From: Nocardia arthritidis
GTDB lineage: Bacteria > Actinomycetota > Actinomycetes > Mycobacteriales > Mycobacteriaceae
Reading direction: 5' to 3'
Assembly (NCBI RefSeq): GCF_011801145.1
Contig: NZ_CP046172.1
Location: 1,240,001 to 1,304,000 of the forward strand
Length of the DNA stretch: 64,000 bases
The notes beneath the pieces are model-generated. The model searched no databases. It had not been told where the DNA came from and worked only from the letters and a program-made list of their open reading frames with translations. The position numbers were made by a program, and so were the translations under genes. Shown one piece after another: positions 55,122 through 64,000 of this stretch. The stretch's first letter is position 1. Every line of letters begins with the position of its first letter.

Positions 55122-55493
55122 ATGGCACGTCTCATGGGCGTCGACCTCCCGCGCGAAAAGCGCATGGAGATCGCGCTGACCTACATCTACGGCATCGGCC
55201 GTACCCGCTCCAAGGAGATCCTTGCGCAGACCGGCGTCAGCCCGGACCTGCGCTCGAAGGATCTCAGCGACGACGATCTGACGAAGCTGCGTGACTACAT
55301 CGAAGCCTCGGATATGAAGGTCGAGGGTGACCTGCGCCGCGAGGTGCAGGCCGATATCCGTCGCAAGATCGAGATCGGCTGCTACCAGGGCCTGCGCCAC
55401 CGCCGTGGCCTGCCCGTGCGTGGCCAGCGCACCAAGACCAATGCGCGCACCCGTAAGGGCCCGAAGCGCACCGTCGCAGGCAAGAAGAAGTAG
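55122..55493 (+). CDS. rpsM: 30S ribosomal protein S13
   Basis: 123 aa, full length. [20 protein letters not shown] start and the basic C-terminal tail ([15 protein letters not shown]) are typical. S13 contacts the head of the 30S subunit and P-site tRNA. AAGGAAG ribosome site. The 206 bp between rpmJ and rpsM hold no further gene. Confidence 0.98.
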   Translation: MARLMGVDLPREKRMEIALTYIYGIGRTRSKEILAQTGVSPDLRSKDLSDDDLTKLRDYIEASDMKVEGDLRREVQADIRRKIEIGCYQGLRHRRGLPVRGQRTKTNARTRKGPKRTVAGKKK

Positions 55494-55503
55494 GGGATAA
55501 AGG

Positions 55504-55917
55504 ATGCCTCCGAAGAGTCGGGCCTCCGGCCCCAAGAAGACCCAGAAGTCGCGTCGCAGGGACAAGAAGAACGTCCCGCACGGCCACGCGCACATCAAGA
55601 GCACGTTCAACAACACGATCGTGTCGATCACCGACCCGGCGGGCAACGTCATCTCCTGGGCGTCGTCGGGCCACGTCGGCTTCAAGGGTTCGCGCAAGTC
55701 GACCCCGTTCGCCGCGCAGCTCGCTGCCGAGAACTGCGCCCGCAAGGCGCAGGAGCACGGCGTCAAGAAGGTCGACGTGTTCGTCAAGGGCCCGGGTTCG
55801 GGCCGCGAGACCGCGATCCGTTCGCTGCAGGCCGCAGGCCTCGAGGTGGGCACGATCTCCGATGTCACCCCGCAGCCGCACAACGGCTGCCGTCCGCCCA
55901 AGCGGCGTCGCGTCTAG
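55504..55917 (+). CDS. rpsK: 30S ribosomal protein S11
   Basis: 137 aa. Core motifs [20 protein letters not shown] and the C-terminal [12 protein letters not shown] are those of S11, which builds the 30S platform. A basic, Lys/Ser-rich N-terminal extension is usual in actinobacteria. 10 bp after rpsM. Confidence 0.98.
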   Translation: MPPKSRASGPKKTQKSRRRDKKNVPHGHAHIKSTFNNTIVSITDPAGNVISWASSGHVGFKGSRKSTPFAAQLAAENCARKAQEHGVKKVDVFVKGPGSGRETAIRSLQAAGLEVGTISDVTPQPHNGCRPPKRRRV

Positions 55918-55937
55918 CGGGAAAGGAATAGCGAAAA

Positions 55938-56543
55938 ATGGCTCGTTATACAGGCCCTATCACCCGCAAGTCGCGTCGTCTGCGCGTCGACCTCGTCGGC
56001 GGCGACCAGGCGTTCGAGCGTCGCCCCTACCCGCCGGGCCAGCACGGCCGGGCGCGGATCAAGGAGAGCGAGTACCTGCTCCAGCTGCAGGAGAAGCAGA
56101 AGGCTCGCTTCGCCTACGGCGTCATGGAGAAGCAGTTCAGCCGGTACTACAAGGAGGCCAACCGCCTCAAGGGTAAGACCGGTGACAACCTGCTCCGTCT
56201 GCTCGAGTGCCGTCTCGACAACGTCGTGTACCGCGCCGGTCTGGCCCGTACCCGCCGTCAGGCCCGCCAGCTGGTCAGCCACGGTCACTTCCTGGTGAAC
56301 AACAAGAAGGTGGACGTTCCCAGCTTCCAGGTGAGCCAGTACGACATCATCGATGTCAAGGAGAAGTCGCTCGGCACGCTGCCGTTCCAGGTTGCCCGCG
56401 AGACCGTCGGCGACCGGCCGGTTCCCGGCTGGCTGCAGGTGATCCCGGGTCGTCTGCGGATCCTGGTGCACCAGCTTCCGGAGCGCGCCCAGATCGATGT
56501 GCCGCTGCAGGAACAGCTGATCGTCGAGTACTACTCGAAGTAA
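55938..56543 (+). CDS. rpsD: 30S ribosomal protein S4
   Basis: 201 aa, full length. S4 N-terminal domain followed by the S4 RNA-binding motif (CRLDNVVYRAGLARTRRQAR, then VSHGHFLVNN, about 90-150). A 16S rRNA primary binder and autoregulator in other bacteria. This version begins ARYTGPITRKSRRLRVDL with none of the four N-terminal zinc cysteines, so it is a zinc-free form. Confidence 0.98.
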   Translation: MARYTGPITRKSRRLRVDLVGGDQAFERRPYPPGQHGRARIKESEYLLQLQEKQKARFAYGVMEKQFSRYYKEANRLKGKTGDNLLRLLECRLDNVVYRAGLARTRRQARQLVSHGHFLVNNKKVDVPSFQVSQYDIIDVKEKSLGTLPFQVARETVGDRPVPGWLQVIPGRLRILVHQLPERAQIDVPLQEQLIVEYYSK

Positions 56544-56580
56544 TCAGCTTCTGCTGCCGTCCCACCGTCGCTGTCGATCA

Positions 56581-56600
56581 GCCCCGGCTCCGGCCGGGGC
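56581..56600 (+). other. GC-rich hairpin between rpsD and rpoA
   Basis: An 8-bp perfect stem (GCCCCGGC with GCCGGGGC) and a TCCG loop, 75 bp upstream of rpoA, with no T tract. It may be an mRNA processing or stability element that lets rpoA levels differ from ribosomal proteins. Confidence 0.4.
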
Positions 56601-56674
56601 CCCGATCGGGATGACGAGGGAATCCCCAAGACGTGGCGTCAAATAGTGGGCGCCCCAAAAGGAGGAAGATCCTA

Positions 56675-57733
56675 ATGCTGATTTCACAGCGTCCGACGCT
56701 GACCGAAGAGGTCGTCGCCGAGAACCGCTCGAAGTTCACCATCGAACCGCTCGAGCCGGGCTTCGGTTACACCCTCGGCAACTCGCTGCGGCGTACCCTG
56801 CTGTCCTCGATCCCGGGGGCCGCGGTCACGAGCATCCGCATCGACGGCGTCCTGCACGAGTTCACCACCGTCCCGGGCGTGAAGGAGGATGTCACCGACA
56901 TCATCCTGAACCTCAAGGGTTTGGTCGTGTCCTCGGAGGAGGACGAGCCGGTGACGATGTACGTGCGCAAGCAGGGCCCGGGCACCGTCACCGCCGGTGA
57001 CATCGTGCCGCCCGCCGGCGTTGTCGTGCACAACCCGGATATGCATATCGCCACCCTGAACGACAAGGGCAAGCTGGAGATCGAGCTCGTGGTCGAGCGC
57101 GGTCGCGGTTACGTCCCGGCGGTGCAGAACAAGGCGTCCGGCGCGGAAATCGGCCGCATCCCGGTGGATTCGATCTACTCGCCGGTGCTCAAGGTGACCT
57201 ACAAGGTCGAGGCCACCCGTGTCGAGCAGCGCACCGACTTCGACCGGCTCATCCTGGACGTGGAGACCAAGAACTCCATCAGCGCGCGGGACGCGCTCGC
57301 CTCGGCGGGCAAGACCCTGGTCGAGCTGTTCGGCCTGGCCCGTGAGCTGAACGTCGAGGCCGAAGGCATCGAGATCGGCCCCTCGCCGGCCGAGGCGGAT
57401 CACATCGCCTCGTTCGGTCTGCCGATCGAGGATCTGGACCTCACCGTCCGGTCCTACAACTGCCTCAAGCGCGAGGGTGTGCACACGGTGGGCGAGCTCG
57501 TCGCCCGCACCGAGTCGGATCTGCTGGACATCCGCAACTTCGGCCAGAAGTCCATCGACGAGGTCAAGGTCAAGCTGCACGCGCTCGGCCTCTCGCTGAA
57601 GGACAGTCCGGCGTCGTTCGATCCGTCCAGCGTGGTGGGTTACGACGCGAGCACCGGGACGTGGAGCGACAGCGGCACGTTCAGTGACACCGATGGCGGC
57701 GAGCAGGACTACGCCGAGACCGAACAGCTCTAG
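56675..57733 (+). CDS. rpoA: RNA polymerase alpha subunit
   Basis: 352 aa. The ATG at 56675 ([13 protein letters not shown]) has AAGGAGGA 8 bp upstream; the frame is open to 56633 but that start lacks such a site. N-terminal dimerisation domain (about 1-230, with [20 protein letters not shown]) and C-terminal domain with two HhH-like motifs ([20 protein letters not shown]). An acidic C-terminal tail is normal for actinobacteria. Confidence 0.98.
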   Translation: MLISQRPTLTEEVVAENRSKFTIEPLEPGFGYTLGNSLRRTLLSSIPGAAVTSIRIDGVLHEFTTVPGVKEDVTDIILNLKGLVVSSEEDEPVTMYVRKQGPGTVTAGDIVPPAGVVVHNPDMHIATLNDKGKLEIELVVERGRGYVPAVQNKASGAEIGRIPVDSIYSPVLKVTYKVEATRVEQRTDFDRLILDVETKNSISARDALASAGKTLVELFGLARELNVEAEGIEIGPSPAEADHIASFGLPIEDLDLTVRSYNCLKREGVHTVGELVARTESDLLDIRNFGQKSIDEVKVKLHALGLSLKDSPASFDPSSVVGYDASTGTWSDSGTFSDTDGGEQDYAETEQL

Positions 57734-57782
57734 GCCGACGGGGTAGGCACCCCGGCCCGGCCTCTCATAAGGAGAACCAACA

Positions 57783-58283
57783 ATGCCCAAGCCCAAGAAG
57801 GGTGCCCGCTTCGGCGGGTCGGCGTCGCACCAGAAGGCGATCTTCGCCAATCTGGCCACGGCGCTCTTCGAGCACGGCCGGATCACCACGACCGAGGCCA
57901 AGGCCAAGGCCGTGCGCCCCTACGCCGAGAAACTGATCACCAAGGCGAAGGCCGGCTCCCTGGCCGACCGTCGCGAGGTGCTGAAGGTCATCCGCAACAA
58001 GGACGTGGTGCACGCCCTGTTCGCGGAGATCGGCCCGTCGTTCGAGGGGCGCGAGGGTGGCTACACCCGCATCACCAAGACGCTGCCGCGTAAGGGTGAC
58101 AACGCGCCGATGGCGGTCATCGAGCTGGTCCGGGAGAAGACCGTGACCAACGAGGCCGACCGCGCCCGTCGCGTTGCCGCGTCGCAGAAGGCCGAGGCTC
58201 CGGCCGCCGAGGCGAAGACCGAAGAGGTCGTCGCCGAGGCGCCCGCCGCCGAAGAGGCCGCTGAGGACAAGAAGGACGCCTGA
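57783..58283 (+). CDS. rplQ: 50S ribosomal protein L17
   Basis: 166 aa. The L17 core (about 1-120: [20 protein letters not shown]) is followed by an alanine/glutamate-rich tail of about 45 residues, common in corynebacteriales. AAGGAG ribosome site. Last gene of the ribosomal operon before a strong hairpin. Confidence 0.97.
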   Translation: MPKPKKGARFGGSASHQKAIFANLATALFEHGRITTTEAKAKAVRPYAEKLITKAKAGSLADRREVLKVIRNKDVVHALFAEIGPSFEGREGGYTRITKTLPRKGDNAPMAVIELVREKTVTNEADRARRVAASQKAEAPAAEAKTEEVVAEAPAAEEAAEDKKDA

Positions 58284-58302
58284 CACTGCTCGCGTTCTGA
58301 AC

Positions 58303-58335
58303 GAGCCCGCCGCACCCACTGGGGGCGGCGGGCTC
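58303..58335 (+). terminator. Hairpin terminator after rplQ
   Basis: An 11-bp perfect stem (58303-58313 with 58325-58335) with possible extra CCC/GGG pairing in the loop, followed by ATTCATAT. It lies 20 bp after the rplQ stop and probably ends most transcripts before truA. Confidence 0.75.
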
Positions 58336-58350
58336 ATTCATATCCGAAGT

Positions 58351-59268
58351 ATGGGAGTGGTTGATACCGTGCAGAATTCAGCGGATCAGTCGAATGCCGC
58401 CGAGCGCCCGACCGAGGAATCGGCTGTGCCGCAAGAGGTTTCCGCACCGGTGCGGGTGCGCCTCGATATCTCCTATGACGGAACGGATTTCATCGGCTGG
58501 GCGCGTCAGCCGGGGTTGCGCACGGTGCAGGGCGTGCTGGAGGAATCGCTGACCAAGGTCTATCGCGAACCGATCCAGCTCACGGTCGCGGGCCGCACCG
58601 ACGCCGGTGTGCACGCGGAAGGTCAAGTGGCGCACTTCGATACGTCCGCCGAGTTCGACGCGGGCAAACTCGTGCACCGCATGGCGCGCTTCCTGCCGAA
58701 GGATGTGCGGATCAAGGACGCGCGGATCGCGCCGCCCGAATTCGATGCCAGGTTCTCGGCGATTCGCCGCCACTACGCCTACCGGTTGACCACCGCCCCG
58801 TACGGCGCCGAACCGCTGCGGGCCCGCAGCGTTGTGGCCTGCCGCCCCGGCGTCGATATCGCCGCGATGTCGGAGGCGTCGCGAAAACTGTTGGGCCTGC
58901 ACAACTTTGCCGCCTTCTGTCGCCGCCGTGATGGCGCGACCACGGTCCGCGAACTGCAGCGCTTCGATTGGGTGCGCGAGGGCGAACTGCTCACCGCGTA
59001 CGTGAGCGCCGACGCCTTCTGCTGGTCCATGGTGCGCAGTCTGGTCGGCGCGGTGCTCGCGGTGGGCGAGGGTAGGCGTTCGCCCGACTGGGTCGCCACG
59101 CTGCTCGCGGAAACCGAGCGCTCCAGCGCGGTCACGGTCGCGCCCGCGCACGGGTTGAGCCTGATCGCGGTGGACTATCCGGCGGATTCCGATTTGGCCG
59201 CGCGCAATGCGCAGACCCGCGAGATGCGCACGGTCCCCGGAGCCGTCGAAGGCTGCTGCGGCGACTGA
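58351..59268 (+). CDS. truA: tRNA pseudouridine synthase A
   Basis: 305 aa from ATG at 58351; a GTG at 58369, with GGAG about 12 bp upstream, is an equally possible start and removes six residues. The conserved core begins at [20 protein letters not shown]. Catalytic aspartate D84 in GRTDAGVHA. TruA forms pseudouridine at tRNA positions 38-40. The rplQ-truA order is conserved in actinobacteria. Start uncertain because the terminator hairpin is only 15 bp upstream. Confidence 0.93.
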   Translation: MGVVDTVQNSADQSNAAERPTEESAVPQEVSAPVRVRLDISYDGTDFIGWARQPGLRTVQGVLEESLTKVYREPIQLTVAGRTDAGVHAEGQVAHFDTSAEFDAGKLVHRMARFLPKDVRIKDARIAPPEFDARFSAIRRHYAYRLTTAPYGAEPLRARSVVACRPGVDIAAMSEASRKLLGLHNFAAFCRRRDGATTVRELQRFDWVREGELLTAYVSADAFCWSMVRSLVGAVLAVGEGRRSPDWVATLLAETERSSAVTVAPAHGLSLIAVDYPADSDLAARNAQTREMRTVPGAVEGCCGD

Positions 59269-59277
59269 TAGGGAACC

Positions 59278-59314
59278 CCCGCGCCGCGACGGGAGGGGCA
59301 CGATGCGGCGCGGG
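59278..59314. terminator. Hairpin between convergent truA and hsp20
   Basis: A 10-bp perfect stem (59278-59287 with 59305-59314) and a 17-nt loop fill the 58-bp gap between the two stops. No T tract on either side, so efficiency is uncertain. Confidence 0.55.
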
Positions 59315-59326
59315 AGTCGTTCGGCG

Positions 59327-59776
59327 TCAGTTCTTGGACGAAGTGCCGGCCTCGATGGTGCGCGGCTGGCTGGATCCCTGGATCTCGATGCGCCGCGGCT
59401 TGGCCTTCTCGGCGATCGGGATGGTTACGGACAGGACGCCGTTGTTGTAGGTCGCGCTGATCTTCTCGGAATCGACATTGTCGCCGAGGCTGAGTTGGCG
59501 CATGTACGTGCCCGCGAACCGCTCGGAGGCGATCCACTGCACGTTTTCCTCGCTGGGTGCACTGCGCTGCGCACGCAGGGTCAGGGTGCCGTTGTCGACG
59601 CTGACATCCACTGAGCCTGGGTCGACGCCGGGCAGATCGGCGTTCAAGACGTAGTGGTCACCAGCCTTGAACAGATCCATCGGCATGAATCGCGGCGCGC
59701 GCGCGGAACCTGCGGTCTCACCGAGCAATTGGCGAGCGACAGTGTCGATGTCATGGAACGGATCAAACCGGAGCAC
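59327..59776 (-). CDS. Hsp20 / alpha-crystallin small heat-shock protein
   Basis: 149 aa from a GTG preceded by a strong GGGAGGTGA. N-terminal MLRFDPFHDIDTVARQLLG, then an alpha-crystallin domain (about 30-130; ADLPGVDPGSVDVSV and GVLSVTIPIAEKAKPRRI with the G-x-L-x-[VI] strand). An ATP-independent holdase that forms oligomers. Expression should be controlled by HrcA through the CIRCE element 75 bp upstream. Confidence 0.93.
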   Translation of the reverse strand: MLRFDPFHDIDTVARQLLGETAGSARAPRFMPMDLFKAGDHYVLNADLPGVDPGSVDVSVDNGTLTLRAQRSAPSEENVQWIASERFAGTYMRQLSLGDNVDSEKISATYNNGVLSVTIPIAEKAKPRRIEIQGSSQPRTIEAGTSSKN

Positions 59777-59850
59777 AGCGAATCACCTCCCATTCGCTAG
59801 CGATGACGCCTGCCACGGCGACAGGCGCCAGAAGCTGTGCATGCCCTACA

Positions 59851-59877
59851 TTAGCACTCTCGGATGGAGAGTGCTAA
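59851..59877. promoter_or_regulatory. Perfect CIRCE element (HrcA operator) before hsp20
   Basis: TTAGCACTC, a 9-bp spacer, and GAGTGCTAA: an exact match to the CIRCE consensus. It lies 75 bp upstream of the hsp20 start and 56 bp upstream of the divergent F420 oxidoreductase start, so HrcA could control both. Confidence 0.95.
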
Positions 59878-59932
59878 GACCTCTGGGAAAATTTCCCGGA
59901 ATAGGTGCGGCGACAGCGGGGTTCGTCCAGGC

Positions 59933-60763
59933 ATGACATTCGACAATCTCGGACGGTTCGGCGTGTGGCGGCGATATTCCGGGTTCACCCCGGAGCAGGC
60001 GCGGGAGCTGGAGGAGCTCGGTTACGGCACGCTCTGGCTCGGCACTTCGCCGCCCGACGAGCTTCCGGTAGTCGAATCCCTCCTGGACGCAACGGAATCC
60101 ATTGCGGTCGCCACCAGCATCGTGAATATCTGGGCCACCGACCCCAAGCGGATCGCCGAATCCTTCCACCGGATCGAGGCGCGTTTTCCGGGCCGCTTCC
60201 TGCTCGGTATCGGCGCGGGGAATCCCGAGGTCAACTCCGCCTACCAGAAGCCGTACGACGCGCTCGTCGAATATCTCGACGCGCTCGACGCCGCGGGCGT
60301 TCCCAAGGAGCGGCGGGCCCTCGCCGCGCTCGGTCCGAAGGTGCTGAAGTTGGCCGCCGAGCGGTCGGCCGGTGCGCTGCCGTATCTGGTGCCGACGGCG
60401 CACACCGCGAGCGCGCGCGAAATCCTCGGTCCCGAGGCGCTGCTGGCCACCGAGCACAAGGTCGTCGTCGATGCCGATTTGGTGCGGGCCAGGCAGACGG
60501 CGCGGCCGCGCGTCGGAATGTATCTGGATCTGCGGAACTACACCGCGAACCTGCGCCGCTTCGGCTTCACCGACGAGGACCTGGCCAAGCCGGGCAGCGA
60601 TCGGCTCGTCGACGCCGTCGTCGCGTCCGGTGATGTGGCGGCGGTTGTCGAGAAGTTGACCGAACACCTGCGCGCAGGCGCGAATCATGTCGCCCTGCAG
60701 GTTCTGAATCTGGACGAATCGGGCGCGCTGAAAACCCTGGCTCCGCTGCTGAAAGCGGTCTAG
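59933..60763 (+). CDS. LLM-class F420-dependent oxidoreductase (TIGR03620-like)
   Basis: 276 aa. The ATG at 59933 (MTFDNLGRFGVWRR) is chosen because a frame start at 59864 would run through the CIRCE operator. Luciferase-like TIM barrel: LGYGTLWLGTSP and IVNIWATDPKRIAESFHRIE, then GRFLLGIGAGNPE match the TIGR03620 F420 subfamily. Substrate unknown. The ribosome site is weak. Divergent from hsp20. Confidence 0.85.
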   Translation: MTFDNLGRFGVWRRYSGFTPEQARELEELGYGTLWLGTSPPDELPVVESLLDATESIAVATSIVNIWATDPKRIAESFHRIEARFPGRFLLGIGAGNPEVNSAYQKPYDALVEYLDALDAAGVPKERRALAALGPKVLKLAAERSAGALPYLVPTAHTASAREILGPEALLATEHKVVVDADLVRARQTARPRVGMYLDLRNYTANLRRFGFTDEDLAKPGSDRLVDAVVASGDVAAVVEKLTEHLRAGANHVALQVLNLDESGALKTLAPLLKAV

Positions 60764-60882
60764 CCAGCGGTTTCGATCGTCCTAAGGGAACGTTAGAAAA
60801 CCCGGCGCGAACTTCCGCCGAAGCTGTGAGGGCAGCCACACTCGTTCACTGACGCACCGCTGCGTTTGATGGAGGAGGTTCA

Positions 60883-62289
60883 GTGACTACGACACAGCCC
60901 ACGGGCGAGCGCCGGGTCGTCGGGAATGTTTTGCGCGGTTCCATCGGCAATCTCGTCGAATGGTACGACTGGTACGTCTATGCCGCGTTCAGCGTCTATT
61001 TCGCGAAGGCGTTCTTCCCCAAGGGCAATGCGACCGCTGAGCTGATGTCCACCGCGGCGGTGTTCGCGGTGGGCTTCCTGATGCGGCCGATCGGCGGCTG
61101 GCTGCTGGGCCGCTATGCGGACCGGTTCGGCCGCCGCTCGGCGCTGACACTGTCGGTGACGGTGATGGCGGCGGGCTCGCTGCTGATCGCGGTGACGCCC
61201 GGCTATCAGACCATCGGGCTGCTCGCGCCCGCGGTGCTGCTGATCGCCCGTCTGCTACAAGGGCTTTCGGTCGGCGGCGAATACGCGACGAGCGCGACCT
61301 ACCTGTCCGAGGTGGCATCGACGGGTAAGCGCGGGTTCTACTCCAGCTTCCAGTACGTGACGCTGGTGGCGGGTCAGCTGGTCGCGCTCGGTGTGCAGAT
61401 CGTGTTGCAGCAGTTCATCACCGACGCGCAGATGACCAACTGGGGTTGGCGCATCCCGTTCCTCATCGGCGCGGCCGGCGCGCTCATCGTGATGTGGCTG
61501 CGGCGGCATATGGATGAGTCCGAGCAGTTCAAGGCCGAGGCCGAAACCGTTCCGCTGATCGGCAACACCAACGACGTGCTGTCCGCGATCGGCGTCGAGG
61601 CGGCGAAGCCGAAGGCGCAGCGCGGTTCTCTGCGCATGCTGCTGGATTATCCGAAGGAGTGCCTGCTCGTCGTCGGTTTGACGCTCGGCGGCACCGTGGC
61701 CTTCTACACGTACACGACGTACATGCAGAAGTTCATGATCAACACCTCGCATATCCCCAAGGGCACCGCGGCGTGGATCAATTTCGTTGCGCTGCTTGTG
61801 TTCGTGGTGTTGCAGCCGCTGGCCGGCGCGCTCTCCGACCGGATCGGTCGGCGCAAGCTGCTCATCTTCTTCGGTGTCGGCGGCACGCTGCTGACCGTGC
61901 CGATCATGTCGGTGCTCGCGCACACCAGGAATACGGTGGCGGCATGGGCCCTGATGATGCTGGCGCTGATCATCATCTCCGGCTACACCTCGATCAACGC
62001 GATCGTGAAGGCCGAGCTGTTCCCCACCAAGATCCGCGCGCTCGGCGTCGGCCTGCCGTATGCGCTGACCGTCGCCATCTTCGGTGGCACCGCGGAGTAC
62101 ATCGCGCTGTGGCTGAAGGATCACAAGCACGAGTCGGTGTACTTCTGGTATGTCGCCGCCTGCATCCTGGTCTCGCTGGTCACCTACCTCTTCATGCGGG
62201 AGACCTCGGAGGACTCGACCATCGACGCCGAGGGCGTCTCGGAAACCACCGCATCCGAGCCGAATCGTGAGTTCACACCCACTCACTGA
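60883..62289 (+). CDS. MHS-family major facilitator transporter
   Basis: 468 aa from GTG with GGAGGAGG upstream. Twelve hydrophobic helices; the first carries the GNLVEWYDWYVYA signature and the 2-3 loop holds R-Y-A-D-R-F-G-R-R, both typical of metabolite:H+ symporters (alpha-ketoglutarate, dicarboxylate, proline/betaine). G-G-E-Y in helix 4 is also usual. Substrate cannot be set from sequence; a dicarboxylate such as alpha-ketoglutarate is plausible. It lies 55 bp upstream of the response regulator gene. Confidence 0.85.
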   Translation: MTTTQPTGERRVVGNVLRGSIGNLVEWYDWYVYAAFSVYFAKAFFPKGNATAELMSTAAVFAVGFLMRPIGGWLLGRYADRFGRRSALTLSVTVMAAGSLLIAVTPGYQTIGLLAPAVLLIARLLQGLSVGGEYATSATYLSEVASTGKRGFYSSFQYVTLVAGQLVALGVQIVLQQFITDAQMTNWGWRIPFLIGAAGALIVMWLRRHMDESEQFKAEAETVPLIGNTNDVLSAIGVEAAKPKAQRGSLRMLLDYPKECLLVVGLTLGGTVAFYTYTTYMQKFMINTSHIPKGTAAWINFVALLVFVVLQPLAGALSDRIGRRKLLIFFGVGGTLLTVPIMSVLAHTRNTVAAWALMMLALIIISGYTSINAIVKAELFPTKIRALGVGLPYALTVAIFGGTAEYIALWLKDHKHESVYFWYVAACILVSLVTYLFMRETSEDSTIDAEGVSETTASEPNREFTPTH

Positions 62290-62344
62290 GACCGCGCCCG
62301 ATCCGGCCGTGCGCGCCGAGCCTTCGCTGTGCGAGGATCGGCGC

Positions 62345-63004
62345 GTGCGGCTTGCGGTGGTCGAAGATGACGACGGTGTTGGCGATGCGCTGGTAGAGGC
62401 GCTGAATGCCCGTGGTTATCAGGCCGAGCGCAAGCGCCGCGGCGCCGACCTGCTCACCGCGCACCGCGGTTATGACGCGGTGATCCTGGATCTCGGTCTG
62501 CCCGACGGCGACGGGCTGCAGGTGCTGCGGCAGCTGCGCGAGGTCAGTTCGGTGCCGGTGCTGATCCTCACCGCGCGCAGTGACGAGCGGTCCATCGTGC
62601 GTGGCCTGCGCGGCGGGGCCGACGACTATCTGGTGAAGCCGCCGCGCATCGCCGAGCTGATGGCCCGGTTGGAGACCGTGATGCGGCGCGCGGCGGTCGC
62701 GGCGCAGCCGGCGCGGTCCGAGGTGATCACCGGGGATGTGCGAGTCGACCTCGCGGCCCGGATCGTCGAGGTGGGCGGTGAGCCGATTGCCTTGACCCAG
62801 AAGGAATTCGAGTTGGTCGAGGCTTTGGTCGAACGGCCGGGCGCCGCGGTGAGCAGGCAGCAGTTGATGGATCGAATATGGGGGGATGCGTTCGTCGCGG
62901 TCTCGCGGACCTTGGATGTGCACATGACCGGCTTGCGCGCGAAGCTGCGCAGGCCGGGATTGATCACCACCATTCGCGGTTACGGATATCGGTGGGGGCA
63001 GTGA
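62345..63004 (+). CDS. OmpR/PhoB-family response regulator
   Basis: 219 aa from GTG at 62345, GAGGA about 9 bp upstream; the longer frame would overlap the transporter gene by 140 bp. Receiver domain (about 1-115) with acidic pair E-D-D near residue 7, phosphoacceptor D49 (LDLGLPDG) and K in YLVKPP; C-terminal winged helix (about 125-219) ending TTIRGYGYRWG. Paired with the kinase gene 46 bp downstream. It may control the adjacent transporter, as is common for dicarboxylate uptake systems. Confidence 0.9.
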   Translation: MRLAVVEDDDGVGDALVEALNARGYQAERKRRGADLLTAHRGYDAVILDLGLPDGDGLQVLRQLREVSSVPVLILTARSDERSIVRGLRGGADDYLVKPPRIAELMARLETVMRRAAVAAQPARSEVITGDVRVDLAARIVEVGGEPIALTQKEFELVEALVERPGAAVSRQQLMDRIWGDAFVAVSRTLDVHMTGLRAKLRRPGLITTIRGYGYRWGQ

Positions 63005-63050
63005 CGACCGAGCTATCCAGGGGGACGGTCGAGCGGCGCGAGGCAGCGGG

Positions 63051-64000
63051 ATGCGGCGGCGCCTGCTCATAGCCTTGACGGTATTCGCGGCCATCGCGGT
63101 GCTCGCCTTCGCGGTACCGCTGTCGTTGACCGTCGCCACCAGCCGGACGCAGGAACTGGTGCTCGGCCGCTCCGGTGACGCCGATCGTTTCGCCACCCTC
63201 GCCGATGCGGGCGAGGCGGCGGGCGATGTGCGCATGCTCAGCGATGAGGTCGGCAGATATCACGACCTCTACGGTGAGAACGTGCTGATCGTCAACGCCA
63301 CGGGCGAGGTGAGCGTGAACGCGGGCGCCGATATCGACGATCCCGACGTCGCGGCAGCCGTGTCAGCCGCCCGGCGTAACCAGCGCCCGCAGGCCGCCGA
63401 CCGGCTCACCCCGTGGAGCAGTCCCACCATGCTGATCGCCCGGCCGGTCGGCACCGGTCTGCAGGTCAACGGCGCGGTGGTGATCGAGGCATCCACCGCG
63501 CGGGCCCGCGCCGATATCGCCGAGGACTGGGCGGTGATCGCGCTCGGCGCCGCCGCCGCGATGGCCTTCTTCACATTGCTGGCGCTCACCCTGAGCCGCT
63601 GGGTGCTGCGGCCGCTGGCGGCGCTTTCGCACGCGGTCGCGGAATTGACCGCGACGCTGCCGAAGCCACGTCCGGACGCGCCCGTGCCGGTCTCCATCGC
63701 GCGCAGGCACGGCGGCCCGCCGGAGATGCGCAAGGTGGCCGAATCCTTCGACGTGATGGCGCTTGCCGTCGCCGATTCGGTGGACGCGCAGCGGCAACTG
63801 GTCGCCGACACCGCACATGCTATGCGAAACCCGCTGGCCGCCTTGACTATTCGACTCGATTCGCTGGAGTGCGATATTCCGGAGCGCGCGCGTGCCACCT
63901 TCCGCGGCGCCAGCGCCGAGGTGGATCGGCTCACCGCGCTGCTGGACGGGCTGCTCAACCTCGCCGTCGCGGAGACGCCCGCCGCATTCGACGTGGCGCA
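63051..64000 (+). CDS. Sensor histidine kinase, 3' end outside window
   Basis: First 316 codons of a kinase starting at ATG 63051 (MRRRLLIALTVFAAIAVLAF). Two membrane helices (about 6-27 and 160-183) flank an extracytoplasmic sensor domain of about 130 residues. A HAMP-like segment follows, then the HisKA H-box DTAHAMRNPLAAL with phosphoacceptor H256. The ATPase domain lies beyond the window. Arginine replaces the usual charged/polar residue after H-A-M, a small variation from the common HELRTPL. Confidence 0.9.
   Translation, partial: MRRRLLIALTVFAAIAVLAFAVPLSLTVATSRTQELVLGRSGDADRFATLADAGEAAGDVRMLSDEVGRYHDLYGENVLIVNATGEVSVNAGADIDDPDVAAAVSAARRNQRPQAADRLTPWSSPTMLIARPVGTGLQVNGAVVIEASTARARADIAEDWAVIALGAAAAMAFFTLLALTLSRWVLRPLAALSHAVAELTATLPKPRPDAPVPVSIARRHGGPPEMRKVAESFDVMALAVADSVDAQRQLVADTAHAMRNPLAALTIRLDSLECDIPERARATFRGASAEVDRLTALLDGLLNLAVAETPAAFDVA

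Noticed and set aside
60781..60800. GGGAAC...GTT as a stress sigma-factor promoter before the MHS transporter
   Set aside because: The two elements are adjacent, not separated by the 16-18 bp an ECF promoter needs.
1..64000. Insertion sequences, integrases, tRNA genes or attachment sites
   Set aside because: None was recognised; the toxin region shows no mobile-element genes at its borders in this window.

Overview
The window is high-GC actinobacterial DNA. The gene set (complete type VII secretion core, EspG chaperones, PE/PPE pair, EspI-like MinD protein, F420-dependent oxidoreductase) points to a mycolic-acid-containing actinomycete, most likely Nocardia or a close relative. The genus is an inference; the order is well supported.

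Left third (1-26.6 kb): a type VII-linked polymorphic toxin region. It opens inside one giant ORF, still open at the left edge, of at least 5,680 codons. This ORF strings together sigma-factor-like DNA-binding modules, three papain-fold (glutamine deamidase-like) domains, four duplicated HExxH zincin units, four DUF1023 alpha/beta-hydrolase domains (only one with an intact nucleophile), a complete ECF sigma factor fused to a zinc anti-sigma motif, and a C-terminal PI3/4-kinase-like domain. Two small unknown proteins follow, then a WXG100-like protein, a YbaB-like protein and a second large toxin. The second toxin has a type VII N-terminal domain, an AbiEii-like nucleotidyltransferase, a glycosyltransferase-like region and an EndoU RNase tip, and it carries an apparent -1 frameshift in a C5 tract. 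An AbiEi-type antitoxin/regulator lies convergent and directly downstream, divergent from a zinc-ribbon protein that could be immunity.

Middle (26.8-54 kb): an ESX-1-like secretion locus. Substrates and chaperones come first (EspB-like, EspG, EspH-like, EspL/YbaB-like, EspC-like, EspA-like, PE, PPE, second EspG, EsxB-like, EsxA-like). The core machine follows in strand-alternating order: eccE(-), eccB(+), eccA(-), eccD-mycP-eccC(+). A GntR-GNAT pair and a DUF4254 protein are inserted before a large repeat-rich espI-like gene.

Right part (54.2-64 kb): conserved chromosomal genes infA-rpmJ-rpsM-rpsK-rpsD-rpoA-rplQ-truA, a small heat-shock gene under a perfect CIRCE operator, a TIGR03620-like F420 oxidoreductase, an MHS-type transporter, and a two-component pair whose kinase runs off the window.

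Working model: the EccABCDE/MycP apparatus exports WXG100, PE/PPE and Esp substrates, and possibly the two large toxins beside it, with EspG as PE/PPE chaperone. The AbiEi-like and zinc-ribbon proteins are candidates for self-protection. The adjacency is seen; the functional coupling of toxins to this machine is inference.
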